Both the position numbers and the translations under genes were made by a program. From Xylaria sp. FL1777 (lineage: Eukaryota > Ascomycota > Sordariomycetes > Xylariales > Xylariaceae): DNA of 64,000 bases. A model generated the notes under the pieces. That model saw only the letters and a program-made list of their open reading frames with translations. It had not been told where the DNA came from and made no database searches. The stretch spans positions 186,001 through 250,000 of the forward strand of contig MU400516.1 of NCBI GenBank assembly GCA_022578965.1, in the 5' to 3' direction. Numbering within the stretch: position 1 is the first letter of the stretch; every line of letters begins with the position of its first letter. Below, piece by piece: positions 1-12,600 of this stretch.

Positions 1-152
1 ACCAACACCGTTTTACCCGTAATGAAGAAAGAATTTACATCGAAGCACGTTTTCTCATGGTGTTGAAAAAAAGAAGAGAAAAAAAAACCACCAGCAGCTC
101 ATCTGATTTTGATTTTACACGGCGATGATTGATGAAAAAAAAGAGCCACAAA
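1..152. other. 3' flank of the chitin synthase gene
   Basis: A/T-rich sequence just beyond the chitin synthase stop codon (for example runs of A at 67-88). It is probably the 3' untranslated region and terminator zone of that gene. No other feature is seen. Confidence 0.5.
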
Positions 153-3100
153 TCAGCTGCGCACACTACTCGCAACATTGCTCATAGTCTCGCTGACGCG
201 CGAGCCAATGCTGCTCAGCCACTCGCCGCCCCTGGCCCACTCGGGCAGCTTGAGGCTGATGCGCACGCGGCCCTCGACGACCATGTTGATGGCGTTGAGG
301 ACGGCGAAGGTGGCGCTGCCGATGCCGCGGAAGACGGCGAGCACGGCGACGGACCAGAGGATGAAGGCGAGGTAGAAGTTGTTGCCGACGTCGTGGATGC
401 CGTAGGCCTCGGAGACGGCCATGGCGAGGATGGCGTTGGCCACCATCCAGATGACCACCATGTACGTGCGCACGCTGCGGTAGTAGTCCTCCTGCAGCTG
501 GGCGTCCGAGACGGTGGGCTTGGGTACCTCGACGCGGTCGCGCAGGTTGCGCAGCGCCTCGTCGTACCCGGAGTCGATGTCCAGCTGCTCCGACGGCATC
601 TCGAGCTCGACGGTGCCGCCCGAGCCCACGGCCCCGCCCAGGTCCGTCTTGATCACGTTGTCGCCCTTGGTGCCCCACGTCACGTCGTGCGTGTTGCAGA
701 ACGCGTACACCTGCAGCGTGCAGATGTAGCCGGGCAGCAGGGCGAAGTACTGCGCCGAGCTCGTGAACAGATGCCATGGGTCCAAGTACAGGAAGCTCGT
801 AACAAAATACAGACCCACGGTGGACGCGATGGAGAGGATCAGGTTCGTGAATGTGCCGCTGCCGACTTTGACCCCGCCATCTGCTGTTATCGTGTGGACG
901 ATGATCCAAATCGTCGCGAAGACCGTGTACAACATGATGACGCTGTAGATGATGATACTAGCCATGTAGAGTTTCTTAGCGCCCTGCGGCCGGTTACCCA
1001 GCGACAGAATGAATTGCATGCTCGTCAGGAGGATCAGAATGTAACGCAGGATTGTGAAGATGTAGAACGCCACATTGTGCCCGAACGGGTCGACTCTAGG
1101 ATCTGACAAGCCACCACACAAGAAGTAGAATGCGAGGTAGTAGTTGGCGAGGGAGAAGTAGGTGAAGAGGAGTTGAACGAACTGGTACACGAATTCGATG
1201 TGCAGCAGTACTTTCCGGGCGACGGTGTGGTCGGTGGCCCAGACCTGTTTAAAGTGTACTAATGAGTAGACGGCAGCGAAGAAAGCACCATTCAGCCAAC
1301 GTCGACGCTGAGAAATGAACTCAGGGACGGCATCTTGAACGCGTTAACACTACTTCTCATGCAAATATGGTTGAATTGAATCGACTTACCAGGCACATCC
1401 GTTTCACCAGTACAGCTCTTCACATACTTCAGAACCCATCTCTCACTCCTCTTCGCTACCAGTTCCCAACACAGAATACGATCCTCAGCTAGGTACATGT
1501 TGGCAGTAAAGACGTCCGCATGTTGACCATGCAGCGTCTCACCCTTGAAGTACTGACTTAACGGACCGTGGCCGGTCTCATCGTTCTGGAGCGCGTGGAA
1601 GCGGTATGCACTAAGGGCACCGGGCAACACTGTTATATAGCCGAAGACGGATTCCAGGGGCTTGTCAAGAATATTGGACATCTTGTACTCGAAGTTTTGC
1701 GACGCGACCAGCGGGTTCAGGAGGTTGACGCCGAACTTTCCTTTCATGGCTTTGATCTCACCGCAAGCACCCGCTACGTTGGAATCCGTGTCGAATGCCT
1801 TCCATAGATGGTAGAGCGAGTTGTTACCGGGCTTCGTACCCACGTCTAGCAAGATGCAGACGTTGGGGTTGAGGGCCATGCCGAACGCGTTGAAGAACCA
1901 CCGGTGAGAGTTCAACTTCCGTTGGTTGCGCTCTTTAAGACAAAATATCATTTGGCAGGGCACAATACCCTTCTCGGCACCTTTGAACTTCAGATCTGAG
2001 TCCAGCGATACCTGTGTCGTGTACTCGTATACATGGGCCTGAACTGCTTTCGAGTTGACGAAATTCTTGGCAATGCCGTGCTGGTAAACACCCATGGCGG
2101 CCAGCGCATCGAGCGTCCTGGGATGAACCTTTTCTCTCCCGTCGGACACAACGCAGACGACGATTTTCTGCCATCCCATTTCACCCCAGGTACGGGACTT
2201 GTTACGGCCACAAAAGTGGCTGATGTTCTTCATGATAGCGTGCATGGTTCGTGTGAATCCGATCTCGTCCTCGTTATACATTGTAACGCAGATGAACAGT
2301 TCCGTTTCTCTTGTTGTCCGTCCGATGTTCTGTCGTAACTTGTACCCCCGCTCAACAAAGTCATCAGGGTCACAAGTCACGGCTGTATACCGCATGTGGG
2401 TGAATTCGACCTCGTCCCGACGTGGCAGAAAACTGTACAAGATCGTAGGGATCTTGCATTCTAGAATAAGTTCACCATTAATGAGTTGTACCTCCTTCTT
2501 TGACGTAACAGGGGCGCGAACGCCACGACGCTCTTGCTTTCCTTCAGGGGCAGCTCCGTAATGCTCAACTTTCTCGGTCATTGGCGTAGGGGGATCCTCC
2601 TCATTAAGTGTCATCTGCGACTGCGCAAATGAATCTCGATACGGATGAGCGCCGCTGATGTCTGATTCGGGTCCAAAAACATCGTCGCCGTCTTCTAATG
2701 GGATACTCACTGTCGCATCATCAGCTGAATACGCCGAGTTGCGATGTCCTGAGAATAGCGGAGCAGGTGGAAGAGGCCTGCGAGGACTTCCACCATAACG
2801 CGAGGATGGTGTTCCCGGTCTAGGACTACCGTTGAGGTCTGCTGGCTCATAAGACATGTTAGTAGGAGGCGGGCGAGCGTAGTCTGAGATGCCCGACATC
2901 CTGGATGAGGGCGTCCAAGGCCGTGTAGGCGATCCGTCTCGTTGCCGAAAAGGTTCGTATGCTGAGTCTGGTAATGGTATATGAGGAACGTCGCGGATGG
3001 AGGACGCTCGCGAGGGTGTCGAACGAACGGAGGGTTGGTACGATCGACGGGGGGTCGGTCGGATCCTATCAGGTTTTCTTGGTGAGCTATCACTGTCACA

Positions 3101-3607
3101 TACTCTTCTTGTGCTTGAACGGAACTTCTCTGTTTCTGTTGGTTTGCGAAGAGAGTTTTTCCTTGGTGATGGACCTTCTGGAATGGTGGGTAGACTCTGT
3201 ATGATCTCTGCGTCGGGAGTGTCTATGGGTTTCTGCTTCTTCTGTAACTTTACAGTATTGGAGCGCTTCGGCACTGGCTTGCGCGTTGGAGATTGGCCGT
3301 CAGGTAAAGTGGCAGGCTGCCCTTCTTCCTGCATCCCAAGCGTGTTGAAACGATCTGGTTCAGATATCGTCACACTCTTCTTGTTCCTCTCTTTTGGCTT
3401 GTCCGTCGTCTTGAGAGCGGGGGGCATTGGCACGAGCGAATTGGATACTGTGCCTGATAGCGAAGATACATACGGTCTTGTCTCTGGTATTGAGTCCTCC
3501 ATTGATGTCAATAATCTGACTGCCGCAGAACCCCTATGCATATGATCGGGCTCATCGTCATAGCCTGGAAGCGCGTACTCAGGCGGTCGTAAAGGTGTTC
3601 CGTCCAT
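153..3607 (-). CDS. Chitin synthase, division 1 (class I-III, GT2 family)
   Basis: Processive membrane enzyme that polymerises chitin from UDP-GlcNAc at the plasma membrane. I read two exons on the minus strand, 3607-1390 and 1333-153, joined across a 56-bp intron (GTAAGT donor, TTCAAG acceptor). The junction restores [18 protein letters not shown], and the protein is 1132 aa. The first ~375 residues are Ser/Pro/Arg-rich and look disordered. The catalytic core follows, with [15 protein letters not shown], the EDR motif in [10 protein letters not shown] and QRRRW near residues 748-752. The C-terminal ~340 residues carry several hydrophobic membrane segments. Division-1 enzymes are often near 900 aa, so the N-terminal extension is long. 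The exact class is not resolved here; class I or II seems likeliest. The next gene upstream on the same strand is a polysaccharide deacetylase. Confidence 0.95.
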
Positions 3608-4607
3608 GGTTACTTATGTGTCGGCCGGGAGGCCAATTGACGGTATGTTGAGACAGTTGCCGTCGGTGCGACGATTGGAATGCAACAATATCACAAGCCG
3701 CTTGTACTGCTCAGGCTTGCATCCCTATAATAAATGAATGCTGATGCGACGCTTACTTGATTACTTTACAGGTAATCTTCGAGGATAAAACAGATGGGAT
3801 AGCAAGCTGTCATGAGATATCTTAAAGTCGTCAAGGCACTGTCTTTATGATGTGAAAGCTAGGTCGGTGAGCCGATGTGGTGGGGATGTCTAAGCTGTCT
3901 GAGAGCTGGAGGCGCCAGAGCTGTCGAGCTACCTAAGTAGGGATGTTCAATATTTACTGTAGGATCGGAATCGACTGTTGTCTAGGTAACGCGCAGCCCT
4001 AGCCCCATATAAACTGGCGCCCCACAGATCGTTTCCCCATCTGGTGGTACCTAGTAGCCCCAGTTTTCTTACATTCAACCCGGCGTCTACCAACTTCTTG
4101 CCGCGCGTTAATCATGAGGCAGTTCACCAATAATAAATGATATGTGCAAATTACAATTAGTGTTTATTGTATTAACTAGGTGTGATAGACGTCGAACCGA
4201 GCCTATCTATGTGCACAATCATCGAAACACTGTTCAGGGAACTATAGCCGTTACCACCAGTCTTACATCCAAATATAGAGCTATGAATGCTCACATCAAT
4301 ATAGGTGGACTAAGTCAAAACCCATATGATGTAACTATTCATATAACTCGGGCCTTGAGCCGACTCCTAGCTCCTTCAGTGGAACGAGCATATACCTATA
4401 TGCTCTATATATTTACTCATGGCCGGTCCTCTTTTCTACTGTACATTTTCCATATTAATTCCCAACTAGAATATAAGCTTTGTACAATGTAGTATATCGT
4501 CCAGAAAGAACTAGCCAGCGGCAAGCCCATTCGTCCGCAACGAAACAAGGGTATCTTCGCGGTATATTCAAGCGTAATATAATTTTTTGAATCACCGAGA
4601 GAAAATG
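3608..4607. other. Intergenic: chitin synthase promoter and deacetylase 3' region
   Basis: About 1 kb without a supportable gene. It must hold the promoter and 5' leader of the chitin synthase (minus strand, start at 3607) and the 3' end of the deacetylase gene. A plus-strand ATATAAA-like element lies near 4008-4014 but leads only into a tiny frame. Part of the region (4100-4560) is AT-rich. Confidence 0.4.
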
Positions 4608-5399
4608 TCATCTCTGGGTTTCTTTGAGCATTTCGGTCAGGCTCATCACCCGATATCCATCGCGCTTTAGCCGCTTGAGAACCGTGCGCAGCATCGGTGC
4701 AGTCCAACTCCTTCTATCGTGGCATATTATTATTGCGCCCGGCCTGACCATGCTCAAAATATGCCTGCCGTTCAGCCATGACCAGTGAATCTGTGGGTCG
4801 TGCGGATAGACGCTGCCCAGCACGAGCCTATACCCCATCTTATGCACGAGCTTCCTCATCCGATCGCTGAAGAATCCCGAGCCGGGGCGGAAGTATTGGG
4901 GTGGCATAGAGGCATCGCCCGCTTTATACGCCGTGTGGATCTTTTCGCGGACGGCCTTGATCTGGTTCGAAAGCTCTTCATCGGAGAGTGACCGCGAGGG
5001 GTCATCGCTCATAGCGTGGTTGCCGAGTTCGCTGCCGCTGCGCACGATGTCAGCGAGGACATCCTCACGGCCGGCGACCTGGCCGCCAATGACAAAGAAC
5101 GTCGCTGTGGCCTGGTGGCTGTTGAGGACCTCGAGGATCTCCTCCGTATGTTGAGACGGCGCATCATCGATCGTCAGCGCCACCACCTTCTTGTCCGTGG
5201 GCACCTCCCATAGTACGTCCGGCCATCGGCGCGCAAAATATGCGATCACGGCCTGTGGTGGCTTATATATAATATAGAACGGCGTAATAAGCAGCGCAAG
5301 GATGACCAGCAGCGCGATGAGGGTCCTCATTCTGCGGCGTCGTGCCCGGCGACGGAGCTTAGACGGCAGGCGAAAAAGCGACGGGCACAAGCGTGGCAT
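4608..5399 (-). CDS. Membrane-anchored polysaccharide deacetylase (NodB domain; chitin deacetylase-like)
   Basis: Intronless, 263 aa. A basic N-terminus (RRRARRRR, residues 17-24) followed by a hydrophobic segment (about 27-45) suggests a type II membrane anchor with the enzyme facing outward or into the lumen. The NodB homology domain spans about 70-258. Motif 1 is TIDDAPS (76-82, catalytic and metal Asp pair), motif 3 is RPGSGFF (171-177), and motif 5 ends in IIICHDRR (223-230). Motif 2 reads GNHAMSDD (126-133) instead of the usual HxxxH, so one metal ligand is altered. The family removes N-acetyl groups from chitin-type polymers. The chitin synthase gene lies 1 kb away on the same strand, which fits cell-wall chitin modification, but the substrate is inferred. 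The start is the first ATG before the basic/TM segment. Confidence 0.85.
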   Translation of the reverse strand: MPRLCPSLFRLPSKLRRRARRRRMRTLIALLVILALLITPFYIIYKPPQAVIAYFARRWPDVLWEVPTDKKVVALTIDDAPSQHTEEILEVLNSHQATATFFVIGGQVAGREDVLADIVRSGSELGNHAMSDDPSRSLSDEELSNQIKAVREKIHTAYKAGDASMPPQYFRPGSGFFSDRMRKLVHKMGYRLVLGSVYPHDPQIHWSWLNGRHILSMVRPGAIIICHDRRSWTAPMLRTVLKRLKRDGYRVMSLTEMLKETQR

Positions 5400-8300
5400 C
5401 GGAGGAGGTATTGGCTCGCTTGCGGTTCTGGCTTCAGGCGTGTGGCTGCGACTTTCGCCTACGCCCTCCTATGAGACCGGTCTGGGATCACGCGTTCAAT
5501 GGGATCTCTGGTTGACTCGGTGGTCGGCAAAGACTGGATTGAATTCGGCCCTCTGGAGTGGGTTTCGTCATCATTTGGCTGGGTTGGGAGGAATACCTGA
5601 CGAAACCCCTGGATCGATGCGAAATGTAATATAATCTGATGGTGTATGGTGGAGGTAGTGGTTAGCTACCTGGGTACCTTTCGTGTAGTAGCTAGGCCTT
5701 GAAGCCCATCTGCAGTGGTACCTATTGCGTTGTTGTGGTGGTCCTAGGCAATTTAGGTGCTGCCTAGTAATAACCCCCACGATTACGCCAGGCAGCAATA
5801 TCGGAGCTCTTCGTGTAGATACCTAGGTACATTACCTGAACCCCTTTCCATAGTACCGGGTAAGCTTGCCCAAACAAACACTTATCTAGATACTCAACCG
5901 GGCAGTTTGTCTATGTTATTTTGGGAAGTACCTATATGAATGCTGTCATTCATATATGCATACTATATTAGCTGGGCGCCTTGCATTCATGTTGTAGTAT
6001 ACGTCCTACTAGGTATAGAAGCCCGAAACAAGATATTGGGAGAGAAAACAAGTTGCTTATATCCCAGGCATTCTTGAGATAGGTATTTATTTTTCCTTAT
6101 GAATGCTCTCGAGTACTTCTACACCAGAAAACGCCTAGAGGTTAGTCATGAGATTAGAAGGTAGATGGGTTTAGCACTTGTAAGTATATTTTTATTTCAT
6201 CTTGCTATGATAAATAATAGAGACCTAGATTACTGGTACGAACTTTTCTCACGGTGCTCTAGTGCTCTACCTAATCGTCGCTAGAAGTAGGCTTTCCTGT
6301 GTCAATTTACCACCCCTGGACAGCTCACTCCGGCATATGCAGTAGTTACACTTTGTTTTGGCCGGGCATCATACTGCGTAAAGGCAGGTCTGGGACGACG
6401 GGATATCGTGCGCCGTGGCGCCGATACTCCAAGCCATGCCGTAAGATGCTGCATGAACGACTTCTGTAGTTAGCTTTCTGGGCACAGTCTGCGTCGAACA
6501 CAGTTGTAATCGCACCACAGAGTCCGGTTGAACGGTGTGGTAACCATGAATATGACTCTTTTGTCACCATATCTTTCAAATGCAGTAAAACGTATGCTGA
6601 ATTAGCCTAGGTATCCAGTGAGTTGAGTTTGAATCCTAACAGTGCTATTGGCTATTGCTGGTTAGCTCATTTTGTGTATTGACCACATCGCCTGACAATG
6701 ATATGATGAGATCGATATTGCTGTTATCCTCGTTCGTGCACAGTATCACAAGTGCGATGTGGCACTGCGGTTAATAAGAGTCAGTGCCCGGTTCAGATCG
6801 AATACCGGGTGGCTGGGAGTTCAGATGGTTCAATATGGGAGCCTGCCACTTTGACATCTGAAACAGATGAAGCACTCAGCCCACCGCGCTACGGATGTCA
6901 TCCAGCGTCATTTATCCGGAGTCTAAGCGTGCATGATCGGTGCTGAGACTGGTCTCACGGAAAAATCATGGGCATAGGCATATTTGTGTAAAAACTTGTG
7001 GAAACCTGTGGAAACTGTGTTGGGGATCAATCATAGGCGTCTCGACTCTGCGGACTCCGAAATCGAGGATGTTTGGGTGAGCCGAACTCCGACGTATTCT
7101 ACCTATCGCCTCATTCAAGCAATGCAGGCCAAATCAGAAGTGAACGGGACGGAGATATTGGCACCCCGGGGATACCATGTTCAAGTACGCGCGGCTGATC
7201 TATATCACGAGATTCCGGAGGACGAGAACAAGACTGGCGGAGAAAAATCCGAGAATGCAGCAGACTGTCATTGTATGAGATAAGTACTTTTTAATTGGCA
7301 AGGACTAGCCTACAGGGCTGAATCGAAGACGGGTTTATGCACCTCTTCCAGGTTAACCATGTCAACTGGCAGGCTCAAACGGCCGAACATTTGGCGGGAG
7401 GAATTTTATGTCTCTATATTACGATAGGGTTTCTCGTCAACTACAGCCTACCTACTATTGGTACCATTTGAAAAAGGCGCTACCGCGCAGAATTCATGAT
7501 GAAATGAATATCTTCGCTCTAGTAAAGCTGTTTATCCCTCGACTGTGTACGACACCTGGCCAGACACAGGTTAAAGTAGAACAATCGAATATCAAGAGTG
7601 TGAGACAACGGGAAGACGGCTATATATAATCTCAGACAGTAGTGTCTATGCTCACCAAAGCGTATACGTCATCCACGCCCGGGCTGTGAGCAGTGACAGA
7701 GACATACTGACGGCAGATTACGTACAAGGACTAGTTTATGATAGAATCCTAGATACTTGTCTCGAATACACTAACGTCTATCAACTAAGCACGTGAATTA
7801 AATCATCGGCATGGTCTCAGTCAGGTTTACATATAATCGCTTGAAGATTCGTAGTCATACCGAATACATTAAAACTTAGATAAGAGATTATGAGAACAGA
7901 CGCATAACACCTATTATGGTGGGCTTACTTAGGGAAAAGAGAGGCCGAAAAACAAGGACCAGAAATACAATGCTATCCCTTGTGTATGTACGCAGTAAAT
8001 TTTTTGTAGTTCTCCTGGGCGCCGGGCCTGACTTCCTTGCTCGACATGGTTTTCCTGCTTGACCAGCTGTCCGAATACGGGAATAGAAACTGGGTGCATA
8101 CAGGGAAGCTTGCGCAAGGGGTGAGTTTATTAAAGATGAGAAGCCCGGGAGAGTATCTACTGCGTATTAGATGGCATACTCGGCGCGTGCATGGATAATG
8201 GAGGTAGGTCTTTAACAAAAACATGACACAGAGTGTAATAAAATGTGACTAGGCATTATCGAGATCGCTGTTGGGAGTACAACGTATGCAGCCCCAAAGA

Positions 8301-8997
8301 CCCGGAAATTTACAGCACCGGCCGGTTGAGGATTAGGCTGATCACGGATTAAAATGCGTTTCCCCATCTCCCACCAGCAACCAACAGATATCAAACCAGA
8401 GTAACGAACCTGTTTTCACAGATCGAGGATCGCCGAGGCTAGTTCCCATACGGATACCTAAATATTAACACCCCAATACTATTAGCGTTTACATGATTTG
8501 GGATCAGTACCAGATATCTCATCAAGTAAGACTATTAGAATGCACGTGGAAAGTCTCTGCCCAACATATAAACCTTCGGACAGGGCATTGTGTTTATCGT
8601 AGAAAGTTGATTGAGCATCTGTGATAGGCCTTGGTACTCTTAACTGATCTGCCACTCTTATTTCTCGCTACTTAGGTTGAGATAGAACTATCCGTTAAAT
8701 TGACAACAAAGAAAAGATAGCCTGCGTCTAGGCTCGACCGCTTCCAACATTGAGCTGTTAGGTCGTAGAAGTGTGACCTCCATAGCGCCTTAGGTTTGCT
8801 GTCTTAAGTTAACTCCGCCTCGAAAGAAAATAGACAAATTTGACCCGAATTCCAAACAGTCGCTCTCCATTTCAGATATTCTTCAAGTGATTTGTGCATC
8901 GACTCATATAGTCGTTAAATATGTACATGAAATATCGTCAGATTGACGCCAGTAGTCAAAAATATGCAGGTTTCTGGCAACAGATTGTGCGTCTCAT
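5400..8997. other. 3.6-kb gene-free region
   Basis: No open frame here resembles a known protein; the longest is about 100 codons (6984-7283) with no recognisable domain. The first few hundred bases must contain the deacetylase promoter and the last few the 3' region of the next gene. CCTAGGTAC/TACCTAGGTA palindromic motifs recur between about 5640 and 5940. Much of 7600-8990 is AT-rich with stops in every frame. It may hold decayed repeats, but none is identifiable by eye. Confidence 0.4.
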
Positions 8998-9894
8998 TTA
9001 AATCCACACAGGCTGCTGTGAAGGGGTAGACTCCGATATTATAAATGACGATAGCAGGTCATGAATCTCAGCCAAGTAATCCTCAGCTTTAAACTTGCGG
9101 AGACCCTTGGCTATCAGTTGCGCCTCTTCATCATCGATGCCCTGTAGCTTATCTTTCACGCCTAGCTCTTCAGCTAGCTCGGATACCTTTGCCAGTTCCT
9201 GACCAAAAGGATGCTGAGACTCGGGAACATCGTTAGGTCGGCGGAAACGCGGCGTAGGTGACAGCGGAACTGCTGAGGTGGTTGAGATTGTCGGCATTTG
9301 CACCGACGGTTTTTGGGCGTGGGAAGCTGATGATATAGACGTGATTGAAGTTGAAGTAGAAGAGGACCGAGACATCGTAAAGCTAGCCTTGGTTGAGACG
9401 GTCTTGCTCGATTGATTTGAAAAGCGAGCGTGCTTATTTGCTAGGCTTTCAAAGGATGTTTTCTTGGTGTGCGATGGAGCTCGCTTAGGAATGCTCGGAG
9501 CTTCTCGAATGTTTGAGGTTGGCTTTTGTGTTGGGGCAGTGAAGTAACACGACAGATGATTCGGCTCTGGAGATTCAGATGTACGTTCCCCAGACGGTAT
9601 CTCTGGACTGGTGGGGGGCGAAGACATTGCAGTACTTGGGCTATCCAAGGAAGATTCATCATCGGACTTTGAAGAGCTGGCTGGCGACGATGTTTTTCGA
9701 GGATATAAGTCCGGAGCATTGTACGCAAGCATATTTGTTGTGTGAGTTAGTGCCATGGGACTCGAGATCTTGTCGCGAATGGAGCCGGATTGCCCACGGC
9801 CCTTAGATGTCGTGTTACTCCGGTGTGGTAAAATACCCATGTCGGTCGAGGGCTGCTTCCCACGCCGCGTCGTGAAGGCTCTTGCAAGTGACAT
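8998..9894 (-). CDS. Conserved fungal protein of unknown function (MSLARAF family)
   Basis: Intronless, 298 aa from the ATG at 9894. The open frame runs further upstream, but only from a GTG codon. I do not know its function. It begins MSLARAFTTRR, followed by a long low-complexity Ser/Thr/Pro-rich stretch. The C-terminal block is more ordered: FRRPNDVPESQHPFGQEL, then a predicted helical, charged segment (ELAEELGVKDKL, DDEEAQLIAKGLRKFKAEDYLAEI). The conserved N- and C-terminal blocks resemble a protein I believe is widespread in Pezizomycotina; that is a family recollection, not a search result. The region upstream on the minus strand is unusually pyrimidine-rich, suggesting a long 5' leader. 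Confidence 0.75.
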   Translation of the reverse strand: MSLARAFTTRRGKQPSTDMGILPHRSNTTSKGRGQSGSIRDKISSPMALTHTTNMLAYNAPDLYPRKTSSPASSSKSDDESSLDSPSTAMSSPPTSPEIPSGERTSESPEPNHLSCYFTAPTQKPTSNIREAPSIPKRAPSHTKKTSFESLANKHARFSNQSSKTVSTKASFTMSRSSSTSTSITSISSASHAQKPSVQMPTISTTSAVPLSPTPRFRRPNDVPESQHPFGQELAKVSELAEELGVKDKLQGIDDEEAQLIAKGLRKFKAEDYLAEIHDLLSSFIISESTPSQQPVWI

Positions 9895-12566
9895 ATTGGA
9901 TACTCCGACGGTTGAGATATGCACAGACGCACGCTATTACAACTCAGCTGGAAGGGCGCGTTGTTGAATTAGGCAGAGTCGACTAGAAATAGTCCAGGAA
10001 AGCTGCGGGGGCGTTAGCTGGTCGTCCGATTCGAACTTGCAGATTGAGTTTCCGGGAACAGGCTTTAGATTTGCGCGTTATGAAGGTCGTCAACTCAGCA
10101 AGGTTTCTGCCGAAGAGTAGGACAAAAGTAAGGTGTGCCCCGTGTAATTCAGAACACCGAAAACTGGCCAGTTAGATATGGTGAGTGACGAGAGTCGGAC
10201 AATGTGATCAGTCCGAGTTCAACGGAAGCAAATTGCGAGGTTTCAAGGCGATGATACCTTGTATAGCGGCGTGCGACAATGTGCCCGGTCTGCGGAGTGA
10301 GTTGTGTTGAAGCACGCGGCTCCTTCACGATGGTTCCCTGATTGGGAAGGTGGGCAGTCAGGTTGGTCTTTTTGGCCGAAATGGTCTGATGACCAGTCTG
10401 GTTCCCCAGTCACAGGTTAAAAGCAACGTAGTACCGCACAATCTCTCTGCTTGGGCAGAGCAAAACCCGGAATCTTCAGAATTCGAGTTGCGATGATGCA
10501 CTCCTGTTGCAATGCCGTGTGTTGGTGGCAATTAAGAGCCTGGTTGAAACTAGACTGTGCCAGGTGGCGGGTGCTATTGAAAGCCAGGCGGGTAAAGATG
10601 GTCAGAAGCTGTGGTTATCTATTGCATGCCGGAGCCCAATGAAAACCGAGTGACTGCTAAATGGGGCGACTAAGGACTTGTCGCGATTTGCCAATGTCTA
10701 GGAGTAGCAATTGTGGTAGGCCACGCCCGTGGTGATTACTTGACTGCCGAGGGTCGGAATATTGTCAGGTGCCTGCTGAAACTATCCAGATATTGCCGAC
10801 AGATTGATGCGATTTCTCAGCCCCCAAAAGTCGATTTATTGATTAAACTTGCTCTTCTGATGAACCAAGTCCACCTTCGTCGTGGCGCAACGACTTCGAA
10901 TTTTCGTCCAGAGGTCGATGTGCCTAGTACGGTTGAGGGAGAGACTCTGGTGGTGACTTGAGTATCTTGGGTTGGTTCACGAGAACCAAACAGTGAAACT
11001 TCCAGGTTTCCTGGTGATGACTCGAGTGAAGAGAAAGGATGGTGAGAGAATAAGAAGTTACTCGTTCTCGGGTTCTGTATTCAAAAGGAGAGACTACTTC
11101 CGAGAAGCCAGCGAGTTTGAATTTCGTAACCTGCGAAAAGAAAAGCGGTAATGTAGTGAAGAATCGACAGATCCAGTACAATACGTCAAGGGAGTGAATA
11201 AGAGAAGAGACAACAGGGGGAGAGGTCCCGATGGGTTGGGAAACGTTGGCGACTACAACAAGAGGCCGATAGTGTGAGAGCGAAGTAGAATGAAAACGGA
11301 CGCAAGGGACAGCGCGCGATAATAAGAAACTTCCCCAGATGGCAAGGTCTGTCTGCACCGTCCCTCTGGTCCACCCTCTGGTCCACTGGTCCAGGCACAC
11401 TACAGAGAAGGAAACAATCTACCGAGATGTGTGTGTCCGCGTGTGGGGCGTGCGAAGACAAGGGGGGAAGGTTGAAAGAGACGAGACTGGCGTGACTGGC
11501 GTGAGAAAGGCGCCAAGCACCATGGCCAGTGGACCACGCCATGGACGCTTTGAACAACTGGACTACATGTACATGCTGCGTACGTACTATACTATGCACC
11601 ATACTTGTACCATAGTACGTATGTATGCAGGAATGATACTACCTAATGTAGGTACCAGGCAGGTTCGCGACCTTGGGGTTCAGGGTACAATGAGATCCTG
11701 ACTCAAAACTGATAAACTCATCCGCATATCGATCATCATGTCGAGTATTGGTGACCTCCTTGCTAACTACTTGGAGACCTGAGGGAGGTGGAGAGGGATG
11801 GGAGGGATGGGAGGGAAACAAATTTCAGGGGAGCATAGCGTCAATGGCTGATAGGCAGGCCGCACAAGGCCTTTTGCGTGACTGAGTCCCCTGCCTATTT
11901 TCGCATCCTTGTCGACCGGGGTTTAAGAGCAGGACAGATGACTCCGCCCAATCAAGTTGATTGGGTCAACTTCCGGATCTGTTGAGCCCTGGTCACAAAA
12001 GCGGGCCAATACTTTCATCATGTAGGTACGGTACTACATGTACGTACGTAGGTAGGTTGACTCGAATACTGACTGTTAGATTGGAGTTTCTCTTCCTCTT
12101 TAAGAGCTTGTCACAGCCAATCATTTAATTCCTTTGTTACTTTTCTTTGAGCATTGCCCCTTTGGAGGGAGCCCAAAGCGCTAATTATCTTCATGACTGT
12201 TCATTCTACCTGTAGTAGGTATAAAGGATGAGATCTTCTGTACTGCAGTATGTAAACATATGTGTCGCATAAAAAAATGTGTGTTGATGGTATTCCGCGC
12301 CCAACAGTTAATTAAGCCAACATTGGCCCTACTTAAGTAAATACCTACCTACCTAGCGTAGTCTAGATCGAAGAATACACTAGTGCATGGCCTGTAAATC
12401 TATACTAGCTGTCCACTAGCCGTCCACTAGCTTTACCTATACCTAACAGGGCCTGGTGCTGCAAGTGACCCTGCAGCCCAAGTTCTACTGCAGGTTATCA
12501 ACGGAGGAACATGCAGCTGGCATGATTTATTACTGTACGTGGCTCACCAGGAACGCTCCACGCCAT

Positions 12567-12600
12567 TGCCACCTCTTGCCACCTCTTGCCACCTCTTTCC
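12567..12600. repeat. Three tandem copies of a 10-bp unit (TTGCCACCTC)
   Basis: The unit TTGCCACCTC occurs three times in succession in intergenic DNA, with the next bases starting to diverge. It is a simple direct repeat with no associated gene. Confidence 0.8.

Noticed and set aside
129..1106. A 325-codon plus-strand frame and an overlapping minus frame (166-909)
   Set aside because: Both are shadows of the GC-rich chitin synthase C-terminal exon; their residue composition (Arg/His/Val/Asp-biased) matches antisense reading, not a protein family.
10924..11602. Two overlapping minus-strand frames of 138-158 codons
   Set aside because: Produced by pyrimidine-rich sequence (Ser/Leu/Pro-rich reading); more likely a 5' leader than coding.
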